Source: Pseudoxanthomonas sp. z9 (GTDB taxonomy: Bacteria > Pseudomonadota > Gammaproteobacteria > Xanthomonadales > Xanthomonadaceae). Taken from it: a stretch of DNA of 64,000 nucleotides. The stretch is taken from NCBI RefSeq assembly GCF_006542425.1, contig NZ_VFID01000012.1:1-64000 (forward strand), written 5' to 3'. The position numbers and the translations under genes are program-made. Shown here piece after piece: positions 1-7,438 of this stretch (the stretch's first letter is position 1; each line of letters begins with the position of its first letter). The notes beneath the pieces were generated by a model that worked only from the letters and a program-made list of their open reading frames with translations, did not search any database and was not told the origin of the DNA.

Positions 1-408
1 GCGCTGGAAGCGGCGGGTATCGAGGAAGAACCGGGCCTGGTCGTGCAGGGGAAGTTCTCCTTCGAATCCGGCATCGAAGCCGCGCAGCGCTTGCTGGAGA
101 TGGCGCACCCGCCCACGGCCATCTTCGCGGCCAACGACGACATGGCGGCAGGGTGCATCCGGGTTGCCTGCCTGCGCGGACTTCGCGTGCCCGCCGATCT
201 TTCCATCTGCGGATTCGATGACACGCCCATCGCGCGACACATCCATCCCGCCCTGACCACGGTGCGCCAGCCAACGTCGGAAATGGGGCGGCTGGCGACG
301 ATGGAACTGCTGGCGCGGATCCGCTCGCCCGATGCTGGGCGGATGGTGCATGTGGAGCACGAAGTGTTGTTCCGGGAATCGACGGGGCGTCCGCCACGCG
401 CGCGCTAG
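1..408 (+). CDS. LacI-family transcriptional regulator, C-terminal part (5' end outside window)
   Basis: Only the last 135 residues lie in the window; the reading frame is open from base 1 and stops at 406-408. The sequence has the typical second half of a LacI/GalR sugar-binding domain: IFAANDDMAAG, then DLSICGFDDTP followed by HPALTTVRQP, and a closing ESTGRPP. The N-terminal helix-turn-helix is not visible. LacI-family proteins repress sugar-use genes until an effector sugar binds. The receptor operon starts 380 bases downstream on the same strand, behind a perfect palindrome of the type bound by this family, so local regulation is likely. The effector cannot be told from this fragment. 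Confidence 0.9.
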   Translation, partial: ALEAAGIEEEPGLVVQGKFSFESGIEAAQRLLEMAHPPTAIFAANDDMAAGCIRVACLRGLRVPADLSICGFDDTPIARHIHPALTTVRQPTSEMGRLATMELLARIRSPDAGRMVHVEHEVLFRESTGRPPRAR

Positions 409-414
409 AGCCGT

Positions 415-439
415 TGTCCGATCAAGTCCGCATCGGACA
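415..439 (+). terminator. Inverted repeat after the LacI-family gene, possible terminator
   Basis: Eight-base perfect arms (TGTCCGAT / ATCGGACA) with a 9-base loop begin seven bases after the LacI stop codon. There is no T-run behind the stem, so it is a weak intrinsic terminator or a different kind of site. Confidence 0.3.
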
Positions 440-680
440 TGCGCAGGACATCGGCAGACAAACCGTGTGTCCAGGCCAGGTGAAACGGCGCCGTGGGCTA
501 TGCGCGCGTCTTTTCTCCGGCTGTTTGTGCACACGTGTATAGAAAAAAGCAGATGCGCGTTCCAGCAGAAAAATATCGCATGCCTGACGAGGGGAAAACG
601 ATTTCAGTTGCATTGCACAAATGAAAAAATAGCCGAAAACAAGCGGTTTTTTCATCCGAAAAGGAAAAATGACAGAAAAG

Positions 681-696
681 TTGACAACGCTGTCAA
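681..696. promoter_or_regulatory. NagR-like / LacI-family operator palindrome
   Basis: TTGACAACGCTGTCAA is a 16-base palindrome with 6-base perfect arms around ACGC. It matches the TGACARCGYTGTCA core known for NagR and related LacI-family repressors of Alteromonadales and Xanthomonadales. It lies 93 bases upstream of the receptor start. The first half doubles as a TTGACA -35 hexamer, so a bound repressor would block RNA polymerase. The match is read directly; the identity of the bound regulator is inferred from the adjacent LacI gene. Confidence 0.7.
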
Positions 697-788
697 TCGA
701 GCGTCCAATTCGGCGCCAACAGAGGTGACAGCTATCGCTTGAGCAAACGCGCGTCGTGCAGTTCGTGAATTTCCGGGGAGGAAGATCC

Positions 789-3700
789 ATGAAGCAGGTG
801 CAGTTCGTTCCGAAGAAGAAGCTCCTGACATCGGCACTGCTGCTGGCATTGGCCAGTCCGGCCTGGTCGCAGCAGAACGCGCAGAACCAGGGCGATGCGC
901 AGTCCACGCCACCGCAGGCCGACCCCGCCACGCTCGATACCGTCACGGTCACCGGCATCCGTGGCAGCTTCATGTCGTCGATGAACCTGAAGCGTGATTC
1001 GCAGGGCGTGGTCGACGGCATCGTCGCCGAGGATATCGGCAAATTCCCCGACACCAATCTTGCCGAATCCCTGCAGCGGATCAGCGGCGTATCCATCGAT
1101 CGTTCATTGGGAGAAGGCTCCAAGGTCACCGTGCGCGGCGTGGGACCGGACTTCAACCTCGTGCTGTTGAACGGGCGGCAGATGCCCGGCGCGCTGCTGG
1201 GACCGGGCGGCTCGGGCGTTTCCAATTCGCGGGCCTTCGATTTCGCCAACCTGGCTTCCGAAGCGATCAGCGCCATCGAGGTCTACAAGACGGCGCGTTC
1301 GGATACGCCCAGTGGCGGCATTGGCGCCACCATCAACATCAAGACGGCGCGTCCGCTCGACAATCCCGGCCTGGTCGCCAGCGTCGGACTCAAGGCGGTC
1401 AACGACACCACCGTGGACAATCTGCCCCGTACCTTCAAGGGCGAGTCGATCACCCCGGAGATCTCGGGAATATTCAGCAACACCTTCGCCGACGGGAAGT
1501 TCGGCGTGGCGCTGTCGGCCAGCTACCAGGAGCGTGATTTCGGTTTCAGCCAGGCGTCGGTCGCCAACGGCTGGGCCAAGTTCCGTGGCGACGACACCAC
1601 CAGTTGGAACCGGTTGCCGCAACCGGGCGAGCCCAACTCAGAGCTCATCACCAACCGGCCCGGACCCAACGACGTCTACTCACGCCCGCAGAACACCGGC
1701 TACAGCGTCAATGGCGTGCAGCGCCAGCGCACCAACGGCCAGCTCGTCCTGCAATGGGCTCCCACCGACCGGGTGACCACCACGCTGGACTACACCTATT
1801 CGGAAAACAAGATCCAGCAGCAACGCAGCGAGCTGTCGGTCTGGTTCAACTACCAGCCGGGCGAGAGTACCTGGACCGATGGTCCGGTATCGGCGCCCAC
1901 CTCCTACTCCGAGTTCACCTCGGGAACGGCGGACGTGGCGATGGGCGGTGCGCAGTTCGCCACCAAGAGCGAGAACAAGTCGCTTGGCTTCAACGTCGAG
2001 TGGGAGGTCAACGACGCGCTGAACCTCGAATTCGACTATCACGACTCCACCGCCGAGACGATGCCGGACAGCCCCTATGGGTCGGCCGGCGTGCTGGCCG
2101 CGGCCGCCTTCGTACGCGGCACCACCACCGTCGACTACAGCCGTCCGCTGCCAATCGTGCACATGGAGTTCCCCAATGGTGGAGTGGAACCTTCGCGCGC
2201 GCTGGTGACCGGATCGGTCTTCCACAACAGCTACACCAAGTCGGAAGTGGAACAGGGACAGGTCAAGGGACGCTTCAAGTTCGGCGACTACTCCGGGCTG
2301 GATTTCGGCGTGGCCTCGACCGAAGTGCAGAACCGCACGGCCTACGGGTACATGCAGCGCGATACCTGGGGCGGCGTGGGCCAGCCTGGCGACTACGACG
2401 ACGACATCTGGTATGCGGACGACATGTCGCGCTACTTCAGCAGCTTCGACAACCACAGTGATCCGCGCTGGAGCAGCCGGTTCCTGGTGTTCGATTTCGA
2501 ACGCCTGCGCCAGCGCGCCGCACAGGTCGGCGATGCGAACAATCCGGCCTGCCCGACCTGCTACGTGGCGCCGGACGAGTTCACCCGCGACATGCGCACG
2601 ACGGAGAAGTCCAAGAGCGCGTTCCTGCAGTGGACCACGACCTGGGACTGGAAGGTGCCCATCCACGCCGCGGTCGGGGTCCGCTACGAAAAGACCGACG
2701 TGGAATCCACCGCGCTGGTGCCGATCGGACAGACCATCACCTGGCTGTCCGCCAACGAGATGGTGGTGAACTACGGCGAGGCCGGCTTCACCCAGCTGGA
2801 AGGCGACTACGCCTACTGGCTGCCCAATCTCGATCTGCGCGCGGACCTGAGCGACAACATGGTCCTGCGTGCCAGCTACGGCCGGACCATCGGCCGGCCC
2901 GGCTGGGAGCAGATCCAGGGCGGCAAGACCATCGCCAACATCGTGCGCGTGGACGGCGGCGACGGCAGCCAGGGCAACCCGGCACTCAAACCGCTGGTGT
3001 CGGACAACTTCGACGTTTCATTCGAGTGGTACTACGACGAGGCCAGCTTCGTGTCGGTGGGCTACTTCCGCAAGAACATCGACAACTACATCGGCACCAG
3101 CCAGGTCGCCGACACCTCGTTCGGGCTGCATACGCCGGTGGGTGGCACTTACTGGAACAACGCGATCGATGCCGGCTGCCCGGCTACCGACATGGTATGC
3201 ATCCGCAACTACATCTTCCGCAACCATGACGGCGACCCCGGGGTGACCCACACCGGCACCAACAGCAACGGCGAGGAGACCGGAACCATCGTCGGCCAGC
3301 CGGGGGACCCCGTCGCCAGCTTCGACATCACCGTTCCGGCCAACCAGAAATCGGCATCACTGGACGGCTGGGAGTTCAACGTCCAGCACATGATCGAGGA
3401 CACCGGATTCGGCATCGCCGCCAACTACACCATCGTCAACTCGAGCCTCACCTACGACAACTACAACCTCGGCGAACAGTTCGCGCTGGAAGGCCTCAGC
3501 GATTCGTTCAACGTGGTCGGGTTCTACGACAAGGACAAGTGGCAGATACGGCTGGCCTACAACTGGCGCGACAAGTTCCTGTCCAGCCGCTTCGACGGCC
3601 AGGGTCCGAACCCGAACTACACCGAGCCCTACGGGCAACTGGATGCCAACGTCAGCTATCAGGTCAACGATCACCTGAGCCTGAGCCTGGAAGGCATCAA

Positions 3701-3806
3701 CCTGACCGACGAAACCCAGCGCGTCCATGGGCGGCACGTGAACCAGGCGTTGTGGGTCACCCAGAACGGGCCGCGCTACATGTTCGGGTTGCGCTACAAG
3801 TTCTGA
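789..3806 (+). CDS. TonB-dependent outer-membrane receptor
   Basis: A 1,005-residue receptor that imports a ligand across the outer membrane using TonB energy. An N-terminal signal peptide (KKKLLTSALLLALASPAWSQ) is followed by a plug with VTVTGIRGSF, DIGKFPDTNLAESLQRISGV and VTVRGVGPDFN, the pattern of the Xanthomonas/Caulobacter carbohydrate-type receptor subfamily. A long barrel ends in MFGLRYKF with the usual terminal aromatic residue. The ATG at 789 is preferred over an upstream start because it follows GGGGAGGAAG and begins the signal peptide. It heads a probable operon with the SapC-like, cupin and halogenase genes and sits behind a LacI-type operator. The substrate is unknown; a sugar oligomer is the best guess from context. 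Confidence 0.93.
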   Translation: MKQVQFVPKKKLLTSALLLALASPAWSQQNAQNQGDAQSTPPQADPATLDTVTVTGIRGSFMSSMNLKRDSQGVVDGIVAEDIGKFPDTNLAESLQRISGVSIDRSLGEGSKVTVRGVGPDFNLVLLNGRQMPGALLGPGGSGVSNSRAFDFANLASEAISAIEVYKTARSDTPSGGIGATINIKTARPLDNPGLVASVGLKAVNDTTVDNLPRTFKGESITPEISGIFSNTFADGKFGVALSASYQERDFGFSQASVANGWAKFRGDDTTSWNRLPQPGEPNSELITNRPGPNDVYSRPQNTGYSVNGVQRQRTNGQLVLQWAPTDRVTTTLDYTYSENKIQQQRSELSVWFNYQPGESTWTDGPVSAPTSYSEFTSGTADVAMGGAQFATKSENKSLGFNVEWEVNDALNLEFDYHDSTAETMPDSPYGSAGVLAAAAFVRGTTTVDYSRPLPIVHMEFPNGGVEPSRALVTGSVFHNSYTKSEVEQGQVKGRFKFGDYSGLDFGVASTEVQNRTAYGYMQRDTWGGVGQPGDYDDDIWYADDMSRYFSSFDNHSDPRWSSRFLVFDFERLRQRAAQVGDANNPACPTCYVAPDEFTRDMRTTEKSKSAFLQWTTTWDWKVPIHAAVGVRYEKTDVESTALVPIGQTITWLSANEMVVNYGEAGFTQLEGDYAYWLPNLDLRADLSDNMVLRASYGRTIGRPGWEQIQGGKTIANIVRVDGGDGSQGNPALKPLVSDNFDVSFEWYYDEASFVSVGYFRKNIDNYIGTSQVADTSFGLHTPVGGTYWNNAIDAGCPATDMVCIRNYIFRNHDGDPGVTHTGTNSNGEETGTIVGQPGDPVASFDITVPANQKSASLDGWEFNVQHMIEDTGFGIAANYTIVNSSLTYDNYNLGEQFALEGLSDSFNVVGFYDKDKWQIRLAYNWRDKFLSSRFDGQGPNPNYTEPYGQLDANVSYQVNDHLSLSLEGINLTDETQRVHGRHVNQALWVTQNGPRYMFGLRYKF

Positions 3807-3891
3807 AACGGGACCCATGAACGGCCGGGCCGCCGCCAGCGTGCGGCGACCGGCCTATCATGGGGCCAGCCCGGACAGCATGGTTCCCGCA

Positions 3892-4599
3892 ATGCCCCGA
3901 TACGCCCTGCTCAACAACATCGATCATCGCGATCTGCGCGTCGACGTCCGTCGCGGCGAGGCACTGGGCGACGCGCTCATGCTGGCACCGATCTTCCCGG
4001 CCGAGTTCCGCGCCGTCCAGCCGCATTATCCAATCGTGTTCCAGCGCTTGCAGGACGGTAGCTTCCAGCCGGTGGCGCTGTTCGGGTTCCAGCCGGGGCA
4101 GAACCTGTTCCTGGAAGGGGACGATTGGCAGGCGCCCTACCTTCCGCTGTCGGTGGAGCGGCAACCGTTCCTGATCGGCGCCTCGGGCGGGGAACTGCTC
4201 ATTCATGTGGACCTGGACCATCCCCGCGTCGGCGGGGATGCGGGAGAGGCCGTGTTCCGTGAACATGGCGGAACCACCGACTATCTGGAGCGGGTAAATT
4301 CCGTGCTGCTGGCATTGCACGAAGGGCTTGCCGCCAATCCGGCGTTGTCGGCCGCGTTGCTGGCGCATGGCCTTCTGGAATCGTTCGTACTCGATATCGC
4401 CCTGGACGATGGCACGCCTTGCCGGCTGGCGGGCTTCCACACGATCCACGAGGAACGCCTGAAAGCGCTGGACGCCGGGGCGCTGGCCAGCCTGCATGCC
4501 GCCGGCCACCTGGAAGCGATCTACATGGCAATTGCCTCGCTCTCCAATTTCCGCGGCCTCATTGCCAGGCTCAACCGCCGCCATGCTGCCCACCGCTGA
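3892..4599 (+). CDS. SapC-like protein
   Basis: 235 residues starting MPRYALLNNIDHRDLRVDV and containing YPIVFQRLQDGSFQPVALFGF and a C-terminal IYMAIASLSNFRGL segment, typical of the SapC family. Such proteins commonly sit beside TonB-dependent receptors and halogenase-like proteins in Xanthomonadaceae and Caulobacter. Their biochemical role is not established; the S-layer name comes from early homology. In-frame upstream starts exist at 3817 and 3880; 3892 is chosen because family members begin at this conserved region, but no strong ribosome binding site decides it. It overlaps the next gene by 17 bases, so the two are probably translationally coupled. Confidence 0.8.
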   Translation: MPRYALLNNIDHRDLRVDVRRGEALGDALMLAPIFPAEFRAVQPHYPIVFQRLQDGSFQPVALFGFQPGQNLFLEGDDWQAPYLPLSVERQPFLIGASGGELLIHVDLDHPRVGGDAGEAVFREHGGTTDYLERVNSVLLALHEGLAANPALSAALLAHGLLESFVLDIALDDGTPCRLAGFHTIHEERLKALDAGALASLHAAGHLEAIYMAIASLSNFRGLIARLNRRHAAHR

Positions 4600-5602
4600 A
4601 CCCATCGAGGAGATTACCGGCGTCGATCCGCACGCGTTGCCGGCCCGCTTGCTGGAATCCTCACGCCCGCGGGTCATGCGCGGACTGGTTGCCCATTGGC
4701 CGATGGTCCAGGCAGCGCGGCGCTCGACGGAGGAGGCGATCGCGTATCTGAAGGGATTCGAACGTCCCGGTGCGCCGCCGGTGGTGGCGACGGTGGGGCC
4801 TCCGGATATCCGGGGTCGCTTCTTCTATGACGCCGATCTGCAGGGTTTCAACTTCCGCCAGGAGAAAGTCCCACTGGGCGTGGCGCTGGACACGCTGCGC
4901 AAGTACCTGCCGGATCCGGCACCGCCGGCCATCTATGTCGCCTCCACCACCCTCGATACCTGGCTGCCCGGGTTTCGCGGACACAACGATCTCCGGCTTG
5001 GGGAGCACGAGGCGCTCGCGAGCATCTGGATCGGCAACCGGACCCGCATCGCCGCGCACCAGGACGTGCCCGACAACCTGGCCTGCGTCGTCGCCGGCCG
5101 GCGACGCGTCACCCTGTTTCCGCCGGATCAGCTCGCGAACCTGTACGTGGGGCCACTCGATTTCACCCCGGCGGGACAGCCGATCAGCCTGGTCGATTTC
5201 GCCGCGCCCGATCTGGAGCGCCACCCGCGTTTCGCCGAGGCGTGGAAGCACGCGCGGGTGGCCGAACTGGCGCCCGGCGACGCGGTGCTGATTCCCTCGA
5301 TGTGGTGGCACCACATGGAGGGACTGGAACCTTTCAACGTGCTGGTCAACTACTGGTGGCGGCAATCGCCGGCCTGGATGGACACGCCGATGAACGCGCT
5401 GATGCTGGCGCTGATGACGGTGCGCGATCTTCCGCCTGAACAGCGTGCCATCTGGCGAGACGTGTTCGATCACTACGTGTTCGTGCCTGGCGAGGCCACC
5501 GCCGACCACATGCCGGAAGCGGCCCGCCGCGTGCTCGGGCCGATGGACGAGAACCGGGTGCGCGAGTTGCGCGCGCGATTGCTGAAACGACTCAACCGCT
5601 GA
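4583..5602 (+). CDS. Cupin-like (JmjC-type) protein
   Basis: 339 residues. The core matches the cupin_8/JmjC-like fold of 2-oxoglutarate- and Fe(II)-dependent oxygenases. A likely metal site is the HQD triplet in RIAAHQDVPDN, with a distal histidine in SMWWHHMEGL; the flanking GRRRVTLFPPDQ and FNVLVNYWW segments are also typical. In TonB-receptor loci this protein is often labelled pass1-related. It could hydroxylate a protein or a small molecule, but the substrate is unknown. The start overlaps the end of the SapC-like gene, and nine bases separate its stop from the halogenase start, so all three are likely co-transcribed. Confidence 0.82.
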   Translation: MLPTAEPIEEITGVDPHALPARLLESSRPRVMRGLVAHWPMVQAARRSTEEAIAYLKGFERPGAPPVVATVGPPDIRGRFFYDADLQGFNFRQEKVPLGVALDTLRKYLPDPAPPAIYVASTTLDTWLPGFRGHNDLRLGEHEALASIWIGNRTRIAAHQDVPDNLACVVAGRRRVTLFPPDQLANLYVGPLDFTPAGQPISLVDFAAPDLERHPRFAEAWKHARVAELAPGDAVLIPSMWWHHMEGLEPFNVLVNYWWRQSPAWMDTPMNALMLALMTVRDLPPEQRAIWRDVFDHYVFVPGEATADHMPEAARRVLGPMDENRVRELRARLLKRLNR

Positions 5603-5611
5603 GGAAAATCC

Positions 5612-7132
5612 ATGTCGCAGGCCGAAGGCATCAACGGAAAAACCGTCAGGCGGGTGGTCATCGCCGGCGGCGGCACGGCGGGCTGGATGGCGGCGGCGGC
5701 GCTGTCGCGGATGCTGGGCAAGGTCCTGGACATCACCCTGGTGGAATCGGAGGAGATCGGGACGGTCGGCGTCGGCGAGGCCACCATTCCCACGCTCGTG
5801 ACGTTCCATCGCCTGCTGGAGATCAACGAGCAGGAGTTCATGGCCGCGACCCAGGGCACGATCAAGCTCGGCATTTCCTTCGAAGGATGGCGCGAAGTCG
5901 GGCATCGCTACATCCACTCGTTCGGCGTCACCGGGCGCGATCACTGGATGGCGAATTTCCACCACTTCTGGATGCGTGCCCATGCGCTGGGACTCGCCGG
6001 GAGCTACGACGACTATTGCATCGAACTGAAGGCGGCGCTGGAGGACCGGTTCGCGCACCTGCCGCGCTACCAGATGAACTACGCCTACCACCTGGACGCC
6101 AGCCTGTACGCGCGCTTCCTGCGCCGGTTCAGCGAGGGCTACGGGGTTCGCAGGGTGGAAGGCAAGATCGCGGACGTGCAGATCGACGGGGCATCGGGCT
6201 GCATCGACGCGCTGCGCCTTGAAAATGGCGACGTGATCGAAGGCGACCTGTTCGTGGACTGCACCGGCTTCCGCGCGCTCCTGATCGGCAAGGCGCTCAA
6301 CGTCGGATTCACCGACTGGTCGCACTGGTTGCTCAACGACAGCGCGCTGGCCACCCAGACCACTGCCGTGCGCGACGCGGTGCCGTACACGCGAGCGATC
6401 GCCGGCAGGGCCGGTTGGCAGTGGCGGATTCCCCTGCAGCATCGCGTGGGCAACGGCATTGTTTATTCCAGCCGTTTCATCAGTGACGAAGAGGCGCGCG
6501 AGGAGTTCCTGTCCAGCCTGGAAGGGGAGATCATCAAGCAGCCCTGGCCGGTCCGGTTCCGGCCCGGCCAGCGGCACAAGTGCTGGAGCCGGAACTGCGT
6601 GGCGCTCGGGCTGGCGGGCAGCTTCATCGAGCCGCTGGAATCCACCACCATCCACCTGATCCAGCGCGGCATCCTGCGCCTGCTGCACGCGTTTCCGCAT
6701 GTCATCACCCAGGAAGCCATCGACGACTACAACGCGCGCCTGGACGCGGAACTGCAGCACGTCCGGGATTTCGTCGTCCTGCACTACCATGCGACCCGGC
6801 GGAGGGATACGCCCTACTGGCGTACGGTCGGGACGATGGAGCTGCCGCCGTCGCTGCAGCGGCGGATCGACCTGTTCCGCGAAACGGGGAATGTCTACCA
6901 CGTGCCGACGGAACTGTTCGCGGAGAATTCCTGGATCCAGGTGATGACCGGGCAGGGCATCGTGCCGAAGCGCCATCACCCGCTGGCCGATGTGATGGGC
7001 GAAGCCGAACTGGCCCGTTTCATGCGTGAAATCCGGGAAGGCGTGAACGCCACGGTGCGCCAGCTGCCTGCGCACATGGACTATCTTCGCGGCTATTGTC
7101 CCGGCGAGCGCCCGCAGGCCCTGCCGGCCTGA
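5612..7132 (+). CDS. Flavin-dependent tryptophan-halogenase family protein
   Basis: 506 residues. The N-terminal FAD-binding motif is GGGTAGW (residues 19-25). The halogenase signature WxWxIP is present as WQWRIP at 269-274. A lysine in TIKLGI (K85) lies where the catalytic lysine of PrnA-type enzymes is found. These features suggest a working FADH2-dependent enzyme rather than a dead paralogue. Family members next to TonB receptors and SapC proteins are common, and their true substrates are mostly unknown; no amino-acid or antibiotic biosynthesis genes are nearby. It ends the operon and is followed by a gene on the opposite strand. Confidence 0.88.
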   Translation: MSQAEGINGKTVRRVVIAGGGTAGWMAAAALSRMLGKVLDITLVESEEIGTVGVGEATIPTLVTFHRLLEINEQEFMAATQGTIKLGISFEGWREVGHRYIHSFGVTGRDHWMANFHHFWMRAHALGLAGSYDDYCIELKAALEDRFAHLPRYQMNYAYHLDASLYARFLRRFSEGYGVRRVEGKIADVQIDGASGCIDALRLENGDVIEGDLFVDCTGFRALLIGKALNVGFTDWSHWLLNDSALATQTTAVRDAVPYTRAIAGRAGWQWRIPLQHRVGNGIVYSSRFISDEEAREEFLSSLEGEIIKQPWPVRFRPGQRHKCWSRNCVALGLAGSFIEPLESTTIHLIQRGILRLLHAFPHVITQEAIDDYNARLDAELQHVRDFVVLHYHATRRRDTPYWRTVGTMELPPSLQRRIDLFRETGNVYHVPTELFAENSWIQVMTGQGIVPKRHHPLADVMGEAELARFMREIREGVNATVRQLPAHMDYLRGYCPGERPQALPA

Positions 7133-7139
7133 ACAGTGG

Positions 7140-7382
7140 TCAGAGACGGTAGTGGCTGGCCGGCGGCTGGAAGCGGCTGTTCTGGTCCGCCGGCAGCATC
7201 AGCCCGGCGCCGAGTTCGACCAGGCGCGACCAGATGTAGGGTTGCAGGTCCACCGATGCGCCGGTGTAGACGCGGGTCCATAGATCGTCGAGGAATTCCT
7301 GCGCGGGCTGGCGCACGAGGCCGCGCGCCAGCCGGTCGCTGGCGGCATCCAGGGCAATCCGGATTTCGGCCAAGGTCTCCAT
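7140..7382 (-). CDS. Small hypothetical protein (80 aa)
   Basis: 80 residues, METLAEIRIALDAASDRLAR at the start and QPPASHYRL at the end. No known domain was recognised. It is mostly helical by composition, with no signal peptide or membrane segment, so it is probably cytoplasmic. It converges on the halogenase gene with seven bases between the stops and lies 56 bases downstream of the EAL/GGDDF gene on the same strand, so it may be co-transcribed with it. Confidence 0.6.
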   Translation of the reverse strand: METLAEIRIALDAASDRLARGLVRQPAQEFLDDLWTRVYTGASVDLQPYIWSRLVELGAGLMLPADQNSRFQPPASHYRL

Positions 7383-7438
7383 GCGGCGGACTATACGAGG
7401 GCCGCGTTCTGATTGTGTGACAGCCGGCGCGGGCGATC

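Larger units (their letters stand above)
409..788 (+). other. Intergenic region upstream of the TonB-dependent receptor
   Basis: This 380-base gap has no convincing gene. It is clearly more AT-rich than its surroundings between about 540 and 680, as expected for a promoter region. It carries an inverted repeat at 415-439, the palindrome at 681-696, and a strong ribosome binding site (GGGGAGGAAG) at the 3' end just before the receptor start. Confidence 0.7.

Noticed and set aside
4661..7075. An 804-codon open frame on the minus strand opposite the cupin and halogenase genes
   Set aside because: It runs across two real genes, is rich in His, Arg and Gln with no recognised domain, and is a GC-driven shadow.
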